Origin: Rotaria sordida
Lineage: Eukaryota; Rotifera; Eurotatoria; Philodinida; Philodinidae
Direction: 5' to 3'
Assembly: GCA_905250125.1 (NCBI GenBank)
Contig: CAJNOL010000870.1
Span: 647 to 64,646, forward strand
Length of the DNA stretch: 64,000 nucleotides
Part shown: piece after piece, positions 48,004 through 59,613 of the stretch
Layout of the letters: each line of letters starts with the position of its first letter
Numbering within the stretch: position 1 is the stretch's first letter
Position numbers and translations under genes: made by a program
The notes under the pieces: generated by a model
What the model saw: the letters and a program-made list of their open reading frames with translations, nothing else
The model's database searches: none
Told to the model about the DNA's origin: nothing

Positions 48004-51000
48004 TCACCAATGCAGAATCGATTATCACAAACGACTCACTACCAGTTGATATCTGTTCGTCACCTGCATCATTAATTCACGGTGAAAATCAGTCACAACA
48101 AGAGCAGGAGAATGTCAATAGAGATCTCATCACTTCCTCCAATACTTAAATGATTACTCGTATTAGCACGTCAATCGATCTTGATTACCAGTTCCAGAAA
48201 AATGTGAGTTTCATTCTTCTGTATTTTTTCATTTTAAAGATTTTGCTACATTTAGGATGTGGAACTTTACTTTGGCAAAGAGATTGCCAGGCATGATCCT
48301 CCACGTGCCTACGAAATGCTAACAGAGCATTGTGTTCCATCGACTTCGTTTAAATTTCCAATGATCACTATCAATGGACAAAAAAGATCCGTATGTGTGC
48401 AAGAATGGTTGTTAAAATACAATTGGTTATCGTACTCATCGAAGCTTGAAGGTGTCTTTTGCCGGTATTGTGTCATTTTTGGTCGCATTTGGTCATCGTC
48501 GAATCATGCTCGAACTGCGCTTGGACAGTTGGTGACAAAGTCGCTTCGCTCGCTTAGGGACGCTACCACTTGTTTCAGAGGTCATGAAATGACTAAGTAT
48601 CATCTCGACTCCATTACTCAAGCCCATGAATTTCTTGCTCGATACAACAATCCATCGAAAGACATTGGTCGATTGTTATGTAGCGCCGATGAACAATAAC
48701 AACTCGAAAATCGAAGGATTCTAGTAAGAATTTCACACTGCCTTTTGTTTTTGGCGAAATAGAACTTGGCTTTACGAGGTCATGACGACGATGGCCTACC
48801 AGATGAAGATAACAGGAGTCAAGGTAACTTTCGAAGTCTAATCCAATTTCGAATTGAAGCCGGTGATACTGCTCTTGAGAAACATCTTAATCGATGTGCT
48901 AAAAATGCGATGTACTTATCGCCTACGATTCAGAATGAACTGATTTCAATAGCTGCATATTTGGTACACAATGAACTACTTCGCGAGTTAATTAAAGGTG
49001 ATAAGTTCTTCTCAATAATAGCTGATGAAACTACCGATATTACTGGTCTCCAACAACTATCTCTCACAATTCGTTTTCTCTCAAAAACAAATGCAGTTGA
49101 AATAAAAGAGGTCTTTGTTGGCTTCAAGCCATTATTTGACTTGACAGCATCAGGAATTTCTTGCGTAATACTTGAATTCTTGCACTCAATTGGCTTGAAT
49201 ATGATGAAGATTCGTGGTAGAAAATTAATTTTCATTTTGCGAAACTATCCTGTTGAAATTTTTTTTTTCTTTTGAGGTCAAGGATATGATGGGGCCAACA
49301 CCATGTCGGGAAATAAAGGCGGTGTTCAGAAGATAATTCAAGACAAAGTTCCACGTGCCATCTATATCCACTGCGCATCACATTCATTGGATTTAGTCAT
49401 TCGACATTGTTGTGAGCTGGACGTAGTACAAAATTTCTTTGTTGTCTTGACGAAAATGATCATTTTCTTTAATGAATCATCGAAACGTAAACACCTCTTC
49501 AAAGTAAGTTGAAAAACTATTTTCGTCTAATTCTATATCATCGAATCGAATATCTAGTATAGTGAAACTAAGAGAAAGAGCGAGACAAACCACCTATAAG
49601 TAAGAGACGTCTTAAGTTATAGTTAGTTATAACTTCAAATTTTTCAACTCAAAATTCATGTTGGAAAATAATTATAACTTCAGTTATAAATAGTCATGTC
49701 TATAAACTTTTCGAAAAACATTTTTGATTCATCAGTAAGACAAAGAATTGTTTTCCTTTATATCAGGCAGCAGTGGAAGCAACAACTGGTGATGAAACCC
49801 GTCGACGAACACTTCTAAACTTCTGCAACACTCGATGGGTCGAAAAGCACACATCGGTGCTTGTTTTTCGGCAGCTATTCGGTGCTATCGTTGCTTCTCT
49901 CGAGCATCTTGAAGACACAGGCGATAGGGACACTCGTGCTGATGCTCGAGCCTATCTTCTCTTGATTATCGATGTCGAATTCGCTGTCGTACTGATCATT
50001 GTTGCTCGTGCATTTGCCTTCATGAAACCTTATTCCGAACAACTTCAAGCTCCTTCAATCGACTTGGTTTCGTGTTACAAGGGTGTCGAGCAACTTGCAA
50101 TTTATCTCACTGAACTACAATATGACACTGCAGCTCGAGATAGGCTTTTTGGCGATCTCACTACATTTCTCGCCGAACACAATATTTCATCAACACCTCG
50201 TGCGCGTCGTCGCCGAATGAATAAGACGTGTCGAGAGATTTCCAACATCCTCGACGAGCTTGGTGCTCGCTTTTCAAGTCATCAAATGGTCGCCATCAGA
50301 TTGTGCTTATTACTTCCCGTCGAGATAAGAATAACGTTGTTTCTTAAGCACAGATTTTATGCAGTGAAAAGTGTAAAGAATTTGTTTGTATCGAAAAAAG
50401 TTGATTTTCTTATAGTAGAGTTGGGAGAACAAAATATTTTCGATATATCTGCTCCCTTTAACAAAACTAGGACTGAGATTATTATAATTTAGGTAGTCAA
50501 AATCGATTTCCCCGCAATCAAGGATTCGTTTGAACTATATTTAAATGATTTACTAACTAGCGACATGCTGGTACTCGAGACAGAATTTCACATGTGACAA
50601 CAATACTGGCGCACCAATGGCCCCAATCCGCCGACTATCATCACAGATGTTCTCAACACGCTTGGACCTCAGTCTATGTTCTTTCCCAACATCGTTCAAC
50701 TCCTGGAAATATACGCAATTCTTCCTGTTTCGATTGCGAACGCTGAGCATTCTTTCTCAGTACTGAAGCGGGTAAAAACTTGCCTTCGAAACAGCATGGG
50801 TGATGATCGGTTAGGTTCATTGGCATTGCTCAACATTCATAAAACAATTACGAACAAACTTGATCCAGAAAAGATTATCGATGAGTTTGCGAAAAAAAAA
50901 CGACGCATCAAACTCATTGACTAGCGCTTAAACGGTCTCACTCGAACTCAATTTTCTCTCATGTATATTCTGTTTGTTTTTGTGTTGCCTTGCAATCAAA

Positions 51001-51240
51001 TATCAGATAATTTCTTTTTTGTGAAATAATGTAAACCTTATCAGTGGAAAGTTTTCTATTGAAATATTACGTAAAAACATGGTACAAGACATATCATCTA
51101 TGATGTAAGATGAGCAAAGTTCACTAGAACTTTTTTGTGAATAGTATGCATGTTTTCTACGCTCAATACATCATAGTACCTACGATGAGAAATAAGATCA
51201 GCCCCCCTCCCCCCTCAGAAAATTCCTGTCTACGCCAGTG

Positions 51241-51953
51241 GATAGAATTCATCCATTTTGCAAGTGACATATAGTTGCACACTTATAATATATTGAACTC
51301 ACGAAGAAAAAGCGTTCAAAACACCTCTCTTATTTGTAATGAAACAGTAGTTCTAAAATGTGCTATAATTTTATTTCAGTATATTTTCAACTAATTAGGA
51401 ACCGTTTTCGACTTTGAACTTTATCCAAAAGTTAGATTCGATGATTTCTCAAGGAGCTGTGAGCTCATGTTTTTCTAGATTTACAACTTCGTAATACAAA
51501 GTGAACATCGATTCAACAGTTTTCCTCATTAAATATGTAGCATTGTATTGAATTTTCTTGGTCTTTTTTTAATCTCGATCACATGTACAAACATTTTAGC
51601 AAGCATTCAGTCTTTCTCTAACCGATTTCATTAAACCTGATTTGATTGATTCAATATTTTTAATTGAATACAATTGACTATTTAATGTATCCCCTGCTGA
51701 GGAAACAACACTGCACATCAACGATGTGAGTTCTCGAATTGATCTACAGTTAGTTAAATTATTTAAATCTGCTAACGATCAATTTACAGCAGTAATCGAT
51801 TCAAAAATCATCAGCTATATTTTTATTGACTTTTTTGAAGGTATAAGTGTGGATGTTCTGTCTGTGTGTCGTTGTTGTGGGTGTGCTGTGGCTGTGGATA
51901 TCGGTGGTGGTGAGCCCTAGATGTGAAGACATGTACAACAGCATCCAGAAGTT
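51241..51953. other. intergenic spacer with LINE target duplication
   Basis: No gene. The last 13 bases (51941-51953, GCATCCAGAAGTT) are one copy of the LINE target-site duplication. A GT-rich stretch lies at 51845-51920. Confidence 0.6.
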
Positions 51954-54900
51954 TTATTTTATTTATATACCCTTACCGTTACCAGTGTGGGGTGAGAAAC
52001 ATAATACAAAAAAATAGTAAAAAAGAAAAAAGAACAAAAAAAGTAAGAGAGTCTATTGTCTATTTTTCGACGAACACCACGTTGATTGCCGCTAGAATTG
52101 AAAAAAGATATTATCAGTCTATTACCCTCTGATGAACAGTTTAGATAATAGACATCATACGAATCTCAATTCAATTATAGTAGTTGAAAAGCCATCAATT
52201 TGTCTATTTAATCCTATTTCTTTTGCACCACACTTTTGCTGCCACGCATGATTTGACGTGATTTGTAATTCCCTGTGGCTTAAAACTTAGTGTGCAGCCA
52301 GGACATCTATATTGTTTGTTCTCTTTAACCAATATTTCTGTGACTTTACGTTTTATTGAGTCTGTCAATACAGCTAGATCTGTTTTTCTTCTCTGAGCTG
52401 ATTGTTTTTTATATTGATACACAATATCTTTAATGTTTGCAGAAACTGGTTTTACATAAACATTCTTATTAATTGTTTCACGCCATTTTTTCCTGTCAAG
52501 TGTTAACCTGCGCCAGTTCTGTATTTGTAATTCATTTATGTCTTTTAGAATTTTGTCCTCCCACTGTTTGGATCTTCCTATATTACTAGGTCTCTTTTCA
52601 TCATGAAAATATGAAAACATCACTTTTTTTATTAATGATGGTGAACCGTTCGGGTTAGTAGTGCGGTTAACGTGCCCAAACCATCTTAGTCTGTTTCTAC
52701 GCATAATATTTTCAATTGATGGTTGACCTGTAATGTCTAACAATGTTTCATTAGACATTCTATCACCTAAGTTTACTCCTATGATTGTCCGTAAACATTT
52801 ATTATAGAAAGTAGTTATTCGTTGTTCTTGTTTTAAAGTAAGAGCCCATGTTTCACTACCGTATAGTAAAACTGGTATTACACAAGCTCTAAAAATTCGA
52901 AGTTTTGCTGTGATAGAGACTGATTTTCTATGCCATATGACATGGCGTAGTGAATTAAAAGCTTTAGAAGCTTTTGTTAGTCTTACAGATATTTCTGTGT
53001 CATGTCGCTGATCTTTCGTTATAGTGCAACCTAAATATGTAAAAGAGTCAGCTGTTTCGATTTTTTGATTTCTAATATTTATATTTATATCGTCATCATA
53101 GTTGATAACTTGTCCTTTTAATACCTTTCTATGTTGACCTTCTTTTAGTTGTTGTAGTGACATCACACAGGTTTTTTTTATGTTCATAGTCAAACCATAT
53201 TGTTGTGTTACTTTTTCAAAACAACTAATGAATTTTTCTAGATCAGAGATCTTTTCACACATTACAAGTAGGTCATCTGCATATAATAATGCCAAAATGT
53301 CAAATTCATCATGGTTTTCGTTTTTTCCGTGAAAGAAATCATTACTACCATACGAGAATTTTACTCCTGATATGGCAGCTTCATTAATAACTTCTCTTAT
53401 GATGAAGTCAAATAGAATGTTGAATAGGATTGGTGAAGGAATACCTCCTTGCATTACACCTGTATTCATTTCGAAACTATCCGACAATTCACCATTTATT
53501 TTGACTTTTGCTATTGAGTGTTTATATAGTATTTTTAATAAGCTAACCAATTTATCAGTAATGCCATAACTACGACATACCTTCCATAAGAGTCTACGGT
53601 TGACCGAATCGTAGGCTTTCGTGATATCAATGAAGCACATAAATAAAGGCTTATTGAATGCTCTTCTTTTTTCCATTGTCATTTTTAAAGTGAATATCTG
53701 ATCTGTAGTCGACCTATTTGATCTAAAACCAGATTGTATTTCTAATAGTTGGCAGTCTACTAAATCATGAATACGGTTAAGTATAATACGTGAAAATATT
53801 TTACTAGTTGTATTCAATAGTGCGATGCCTCTATAGTTGTCGCACATTTTCCTATCACCTTTATCCTTGTACAGTTTGATTAGGGTTGTCATGTTCCATT
53901 CCTTTACCATCTGCTCGTTCTCCCATACATCAGTAAAGAATTCGAACAGCCATCGTATTATTGGTTCACCACCAGCTTTTAGGATGTCAACTGTAACTCC
54001 ATCACTACCTGGGGCTCTCCTAGACTTCGTTTGATTTAATGCTTTCCTCACTTCTTCAATAGATGGTGGTGCATTTTGCCGCCGCTCTTCAGTTATTGAC
54101 AGAGTCGGTGTTTCAATTAGGTCAATGAGATTTTGATCAATTGATGAGTTTACGTTGAGAGTTTCATAGAAAAATTCACGCCAACGTTTCAAGATATCTC
54201 TTGAATTTACCAGTAGTTTACCACTTTTATCTTGCACTGGCATGTTTTCGCCTCTTTTACTTCCTCCTCTGAGACGTCTAATGATGGAAAAAGCCGTTAT
54301 AGGATCATTATTTTTGATAGATTTTTCTATATTTTCGCATACTTCATCCCAGTATTCTTCTTGACGATGTTCCGTCATTATTTTCACTATTTTTCGCAGG
54401 CGTTTATAGTCTTTATGAGATTTAGACTCTAAATTAGAGCCACGATTGTTTTGCCATTCAACAAAAGCTATTGATTTTTGGTCTATAACTTTAAGAATGT
54501 CGCTTGTCAACCATTCTTTCCTTTTTCGGTTTGTGTTTTTGTCAACAGGAAAATGATATTTGGCCTTTTCTTTTATCTGTGACAAAAATAGTTCGTATCT
54601 CTGATCAATGCTGATTGTGTCATCTTTTGCATTATCGAATATGTCACGAAGATCTTTTTGAAACGCTTCTAGTAATTTGTCATCTTTTAGCTTAGCACTA
54701 TCAACGTTTATTTTCTTCGAGTTGACATTTTTTTTTCTGCTTTTCAGATGTATTTTAATCTTGACACGCATTAGATGGTGGTCAGTTCCTATTGTACCTG
54801 CTGCCCCTCTGAGCATTCGAACATCTTCAACACTTGATCTAAACTTCTTATTTACAAGAGTATAGTCGATCATGTGCCATTTTTTATTTCTTGGATGCAT

Positions 54901-55727
54901 CCACGATGTTTGATGCACTAGTTTATGTTTGAAAAATGTGTTAGAGATTATGATGTTGTTAATCTCACAGAAGTCGATAAGTCTCGTCCCATTTTCATTT
55001 TCTATATCAACTGTAAATGGTCCTATACCGCTTCTTATTACGTGTTGATGTCGTTTTTGTTGATCATTGCCAACTCTCGCATTTAGATCACCCATAATGA
55101 TGATCATATCTTTTGTGGATACATCATTTAATGTATCTTGTAAGTCATTATAGAATTTATCATTTTCATCGCTCATTTGTTTCGTTATTGGATTAATAGG
55201 AGAATAGACTGCAATTACAGTAATGTGAATTGGTGCACAGTAGAGTCGAATTTTAATAATTCGTTCACTTATTGGTACCCATTCGCTCCCTGAATCCTTC
55301 CAAACTTTTGTGGCAATCGGATTGAGACAGATTGCCACACCATGAGCTTTTCGTGTTTTTCTGTCGTATGGCGCACCTGAATAGATCATCGTGTAGTCGC
55401 TTACTAATTTTACACCGGAATCACACATACACGTTTCACTTAGTGCGGCTATTTGTATTTGATATTTTTTTAATTGTTTGATTATTATTTCTCTCTTTGA
55501 TTGCTTTATACAAGATCTAACGTTCCATCCGCCGAAGAAGACATGATTTTGTGCATTAACGCACCTATAATGTTTCCTTTCGTTAGCAGAGATTGTTTAA
55601 TGTCCAGCTAGAGATTGCTAGCCTCATGACCAGACGAGTGGCTACTAGCAGCCCAGGGACGCCCCCTACAACCACTCGAAAGTGGTCGTAGGACCCTGTG
55701 AAAGTTAAGAACTTTCCTAGCAGGCGG
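51954..55727 (-). mobile_element. complete LINE (APE-type non-LTR retrotransposon)
   Basis: The element is transcribed on the minus strand and flanked by a perfect 13-bp duplication GCATCCAGAAGTT (51941-51953 and 55728-55740). Its 3' end is an A-rich tail (complement of TTTTATTTTATTTATATACC). The 5' end is a GC-richer leader of about 130 bp. One uninterrupted ORF covers endonuclease and reverse transcriptase (separate entry). Perfect duplications and an open ORF indicate a recent insertion. The clade is not assigned; the C-terminal RLRWFGHVNR motif recurs in several LINE groups and in CFDP2-like proteins. Confidence 0.9.
52204..55596 (-). CDS. LINE ORF: APE endonuclease plus reverse transcriptase
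   Basis: From the first Met (55428) the ORF is 1074 codons, but the same frame stays open upstream to a TAA near 55597 and already encodes endonuclease sequence there (FGGWNVRSC, IQIAALSET), including the catalytic Asn and Glu expected at the APE N-terminus. No in-frame AUG exists in that part, so initiation may be non-AUG. Counting from Met: endonuclease motif GDLNAR at about residue 112 and GTDHH at about 213; reverse transcriptase from about 480 to 770 with NYRGIALLNTTSKIFSRII, SGFRSNRSTTDQI and the catalytic YADDL at about 715; a C-terminal RLRWFGHVNR region; and a zinc-knuckle-like C-x2-C-x11-H-x3-C near residue 1043. It creates the nick and copies the element RNA at the target. No internal stops were seen. 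Confidence 0.9.
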   Translation of the reverse strand, partial: TISANERKHYRCVNAQNHVFFGGWNVRSCIKQSKREIIIKQLKKYQIQIAALSETCMCDSGVKLVSDYTMIYSGAPYDRKTRKAHGVAICLNPIATKVWKDSGSEWVPISERIIKIRLYCAPIHITVIAVYSPINPITKQMSDENDKFYNDLQDTLNDVSTKDMIIIMGDLNARVGNDQQKRHQHVIRSGIGPFTVDIENENGTRLIDFCEINNIIISNTFFKHKLVHQTSWMHPRNKKWHMIDYTLVNKKFRSSVEDVRMLRGAAGTIGTDHHLMRVKIKIHLKSRKKNVNSKKINVDSAKLKDDKLLEAFQKDLRDIFDNAKDDTISIDQRYELFLSQIKEKAKYHFPVDKNTNRKRKEWLTSDILKVIDQKSIAFVEWQNNRGSNLESKSHKDYKRLRKIVKIMTEHRQEEYWDEVCENIEKSIKNNDPITAFSIIRRLRGGSKRGENMPVQDKSGKLLVNSRDILKRWREFFYETLNVNSSIDQNLIDLIETPTLSITEERRQNAPPSIEEVRKALNQTKSRRAPGSDGVTVDILKAGGEPIIRWLFEFFTDVWENEQMVKEWNMTTLIKLYKDKGDRKMCDNYRGIALLNTTSKIFSRIILNRIHDLVDCQLLEIQSGFRSNRSTTDQIFTLKMTMEKRRAFNKPLFMCFIDITKAYDSVNRRLLWKVCRSYGITDKLVSLLKILYKHSIAKVKINGELSDSFEMNTGVMQGGIPSPILFNILFDFIIREVINEAAISGVKFSYGSNDFFHGKNENHDEFDILALLYADDLLVMCEKISDLEKFISCFEKVTQQYGLTMNIKKTCVMSLQQLKEGQHRKVLKGQVINYDDDININIRNQKIETADSFTYLGCTITKDQRHDTEISVRLTKASKAFNSLRHVIWHRKSVSITAKLRIFRACVIPVLLYGSETWALTLKQEQRITTFYNKCLRTIIGVNLGDRMSNETLLDITGQPSIENIMRRNRLRWFGHVNRTTNPNGSPSLIKKVMFSYFHDEKRPSNIGRSKQWEDKILKDINELQIQNWRRLTLDRKKWRETINKNVYVKPVSANIKDIVYQYKKQSAQRRKTDLAVLTDSIKRKVTEILVKENKQYRCPGCTLSFKPQGITNHVKSCVAAKVWCKRNRIK

Positions 55728-55924
55728 GCATCCAGAAGTTAGATACCACTGATACCCATATCCAATTTATTACGATGATTCGTGGTAATCTTGTCACTTA
55801 TTCTCATTATTAAATAAAAGAACATCATACAGTAATAATAAGAATCATGTATGCTTTATTTTAAGAATAAGAAACAAACACATATGTACACTCAAAAGTT
55901 ACTCGTATATATCGTCACAGTCTA

Positions 55925-57942
55925 TTATACTTCGTTTGGAGGCGAATTGTTCGCTTGTTTATTAACTAAATTCGTCACAACTGATTCAATATCACTTTGT
56001 TCAAATTCATTCTGTAGTTTTTCTAATTGATCATTAAATGTTTGTGATGAGTCAGTCGATAATAGACCCAAGAGACTATCGATTTTTGTTAAATCAGGAC
56101 GTTGTCCATTGAATTTGAACTAAGCACAAAATAAATCAAAATAAAAAATACGTACATTCACTTAGTCTTCTAACTTACTTGAATTACATCTGGTACATTT
56201 GCTGTTAGAAATTCTGTGTACATTTGACCTTGATCATGTTGATTATCAAGGAAGGAAATAAATACTAATTTAGCTGGATAAACTTCTGAACGATATTTCA
56301 TAAATAAATTAAAGAATCGTGTTGGTGTGCCGTCAGCCGTATGAACATCTGTATTTTCTATTTCGTCTGTTACCATGATAAATGTTTTAATGATTTCTTT
56401 ATTATCATAATATGATACTAAACCAGCAGCATTGGCTGTTAAACCGTGAGCTTTTGTTGTCAATGCTAATGTAAGAACATCATCAATAGTTTTCGGTGTA
56501 AATGCTGGTAAAAACATTCCAGTATGGAAAAAATTCAATTTAGCTGAGCAAACTGTCGTTAATAAAGATGCTAAGATTGTCGCTGTACGAATAGCAACAT
56601 CCATTGAATATGATGCATCACCCATGACAGCTACTGGTGATTCTAGTGGTAATATTATTTTTGCAAGTTGACTTTCAGCAACTGATAATAAGTAAGAGTA
56701 GCATTTATTTTTGCTCGATTGTACTAAATTTTCATCTTGAACATTACCAACGGCCGCTGTTTCACTTGGAGTATCTCTCAACTTTCGAAGAATTAACAGA
56801 CGTTCCATAAGTTTACCGTATGGTAAACTTATTTCTTCACCATTTTCTAGTCTTTCATAGATAATGTCATCAACATCAGGACATTGCAAATCTTCATAAT
56901 ACCATAAAATTGTATCTAATTTCTCTTCGTACGCTGCGATTCTTGCTTTTGATCTATCATTTAAATGATCTTTAAATTGTTTTAAGTGTGAATAAGGAAT
57001 TTTAAATTCTTTAATTAGATCATTCACATTTTCATTTGTTAAAGTTCGACAACGTGCTACCATTGTTTCTTCTGGTGCTGGTGTACCAAAGCAAAATGGT
57101 AAAAACCATGGTAAAGCAGGAAAATCCTTGCTTGGATTAAAATGAATGATATTGGCTAATTTCCTCCATGGTTCTGTTGGCATATGAAGTGCAAAATATT
57201 CAAGTTCCTGTCGAGTTAATGTTCGAGTCCAACGCTGAATATGTCGAACCATAGCACCACTGACTGATCCAGTTGATGCTTTGAGCCTACTAAGATTATC
57301 GATATGATTTTTCATTTTACCCAATGTTGTTGCTTTTGGTTTTGATTTATTTAATTCAAGACGTTTTATTTGTTTTTCATGAACACGAAGTTGTCGACCA
57401 GCATCTAACATCATTACTGCTTTCAGTACTTCAGTCAGAGTGAATAATCGTCGATAACGTAAAAGATTATTAGCTAAAATGTGATCATGTCGACACCAAG
57501 CAGCAGCCAATGCACATGCTTTAGCTTTCTGACCGATCTCAATACTGTTTTCATTGAGTGTAAATAACGCGGCTAGATAACGAGGCAAGTTTGTCGTTTG
57601 TGCTTGAATATGCTGATCTAGAGTAACATTTGCATTCACAAAAAATGGTTTTGGATCAGCATTGATATCAAGATCGGCTAAGAAATTGACTGATACTGTT
57701 TGTTGATCATTAACATCCATGGGATCTGACCGTTCATTTTGTAATCTTCGACCTCCAAAAGATTGACCACGTCCACGTGCATATCTACGACCACCTCTGC
57801 TACCAAAACCTCTTGTGTATCCACGACCACCTCTGCTACCAGGGCCTCTTGTATATGCACGACCACGACCACGTCCACGAACCACTACAATGAAAATTTT
57901 AATAAAAACTATATACAAAGATGCAACAATCTTCGACTTACT
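55925..57942 (-). CDS. RGG-rich protein with vWA/TROVE-like region (Ro60-related?)
   Basis: Predicted 633 residues. The start codon is split by an intron: the A ends a 5' exon at 57942 (…AAAA/GTAAGT) and TG opens the main exon (57884-56179), giving MVRGRGRGRAYTRG. A second coding exon (56119-55925) ends at TAA. The first ~50 residues are RG/RGG repeats typical of RNA binding. A long helical region follows (about 90-400). The C-terminal third has a vWA-like fold: MGDASYSMDVA carries the DxSxS metal-site motif and FIMVTDEIEN resembles the later acidic motif. Helical TROVE domain plus vWA is the architecture of Ro60 RNA-binding proteins, and the RGG start fits, but overall similarity is too weak by eye to be sure. 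The other possibility is an unrelated vWA protein. It lies just upstream of the LINE insertion. Confidence 0.65.
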
Positions 57943-59613
57943 TTTATTATATTATAATCTACACTTAATATTAGTGGCTCAACTGATGAAATTTACAGAA
58001 GTTGAGTGTCGAATTAATTCTTCTTCTTTAATAAATGTTATGAAATAATTATCTGCTGTACGTTCGTGGTTTTTAAACGTAAAAAAACTAATTGCACAAC
58101 GATGTTGTCATTACATGTAATACTGACAAATTATTGATGCAATGCATACAGAAAACATGCGTAATATGAAATAATGCGAAAGTATTTCATCAACGATAAT
58201 AGAAAAGAGTCATAGACTTCCTCGGAACTGCCTTCTAAGTAGTTGGTTCATAGTTTTTTTTCATGTACAATATCACAGAGACATCTATAATACTCGTCAT
58301 CCGGATGTGTCTGTGAATAAGTGATAGGAAGTGAACCAATATTTTTAACCAAAGTGCAATACTATCATCATGTGCAGACGTCGATAGTGACACATTTTGG
58401 TTAAAAAGTTTAGTTCACCTCCTATCATCTGTAGATATGGATGTTAGTGGTACGTGACTATGACATAGACTTACTCTCACGTTGAAACCCACAGCTACAG
58501 TTGCAGCCACACTCTTCTGAATTACATCACAAATCAAAAATAAGAAATACCCGAATCATACGAAGAATTGACATTAAAAAGTAATGAAAAGGGTTTTCTC
58601 TGATCATCAGAAGTGAGTCTAACTCGACGCGAACCAAACTTGATTCCACCGTCCATAGTTTACCCTCTTTCGCTATTATGTCAAATGAATTTTCAATAGA
58701 TGTCCTTTATAATCGAATCGATTTCTGTTGCATTCAAAATTTATTTTATCGTATTTTCTTGATCTCATCATCTTGATACTTTTATCAAAACTAAATAACA
58801 ATTATTTTGTAGCATGCTGATATTTGTACTTATTAAAATTTATTTTAGAAACCAAAATAACTGGATTTATTATTTTAAAAAGACACTATTAAACATTATC
58901 GAATCAGTCAAATCAGTCACTTTGAGTTTTCGGAAATGTGGCCCATATATATAGACTTGTTATACGTCTTAAAAGTATGCAAGTCTCCTTTTAATCATGA
59001 AGATCATGTTTTTGTTAATCTCAATTAGAACAGGAGCTACCAGTACACAAAAAAAGTGATTTATTTTTGATCAGATGAATTTCATTTACTATCTATCAAT
59101 TGAAAAATATTATTTACTAGCGTCATGGAGTCGAAGAATTTCAAACTCAGATTAAGAAGATAACTAATAGCTGATTTGCAACTCTTTTGTTATACATTAA
59201 TCTAATAATATTCATTAATAATTTCATATAAAATCAATTTGTTTTACCTAATAATCATTGAACTAATTAATTAAAAGTATTAATTTTTTTTAGGGACCAT
59301 TTTAAACATATTGGAGAGAATCCTATAGTAAAAAAAAGATTCATTGAATTTTTGCAACTTTCAGTTGATCGTTGTTAGATCTTTGGCAAGTACAACTTTT
59401 CACTTTTTGATTTATACTAAATTCTTAACCAAAGGATTCCAGCTCTTAGGCAGAGAACTGCTATCAAAATGTGTTTTCCAAGGTTTCTCGTTTCATTTTT
59501 CAGTTTAAATACTAAATAAAAATTGAATAGTGAAAATACAAAGAAATAATCAACGCATTTAACATCATTAAATGATTCTTATCTTGATTATAATTCATTC
59601 CTTGAATTTGAAT
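57943..59613. other. intergenic region with a hairpin element
   Basis: Includes the 5' UTR and promoter of the RGG/vWA gene in its first few hundred bases and a foldback at 58320-58428. A 40-codon frame (58656 downward, starting MDGGIKFGSRRVRLTSDD) has no support. The rest is AT-rich with nothing recognisable. Confidence 0.5.
58320..58428. repeat. foldback element, ~50-bp arms
   Basis: The left arm GTGATAGGAAGTGAACC followed by TTTTTAACCAAAGTG is matched by the complement of the right arm, ATGATAGGAGGTGAAC followed by TTTTTAACCAAAATG, with a loop of about 10 nt. Weaker pairing continues outward for another ~50 bp. Confidence 0.55.

Larger units (their letters stand above)
47343..51240 (+). 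mobile_element. hAT-like DNA transposon (TTF zinc finger / DUF4371 / hAT dimerisation), degenerate
   Basis: The ends are CAGCGGCGTAGG on the left and, complemented, CACTGGCGTAGACAGG on the right, both followed by G-rich then C-rich subterminal runs. Transposase segments run left to right: a leader MSEKKQTNLLRDLFARVEKR (47741); a TTF-type zinc finger (48259-48699: FKFPMITINGQKRSVCVQEW, FCRYCVIFG); a DUF4371/RNase H-like core (48766-49215: FFSIIADETTDITG); GQGYDGANTMSG (49277); IHCASHSLDLVIRH; NTRWVEKHTSVL (49818); and a C-terminal dimerisation part (50673-50924: VSIANAEHSFSVLKR). Introns are visible at 49216-49274 and 49504-49768. Premature stops interrupt the finger exon (TAA at 48697) and the segment before the dimerisation domain (TGA near 50595), a donor near 50330 is lost, and a MITE sits in the leader. 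No matching 8-bp target duplication was seen at the outer ends. The copy is inactive. Confidence 0.85.

Noticed and set aside
47335-51248. Target-site duplication for the 3.9-kb hAT-like element
   Set aside because: The 8 bases before the left end (TGTATACA) and after the right end (GATAGAAT) do not match, so the outer boundaries remain unproven.
53372-54865. Plus-strand open frames of 60-66 codons
   Set aside because: Antisense shadows of the intact LINE ORF.
58534-58656. 40-codon minus-strand frame MDGGIKFGSRRVRLTSDD…
   Set aside because: Protein-like at first glance but very short, with no splice partner or known family.
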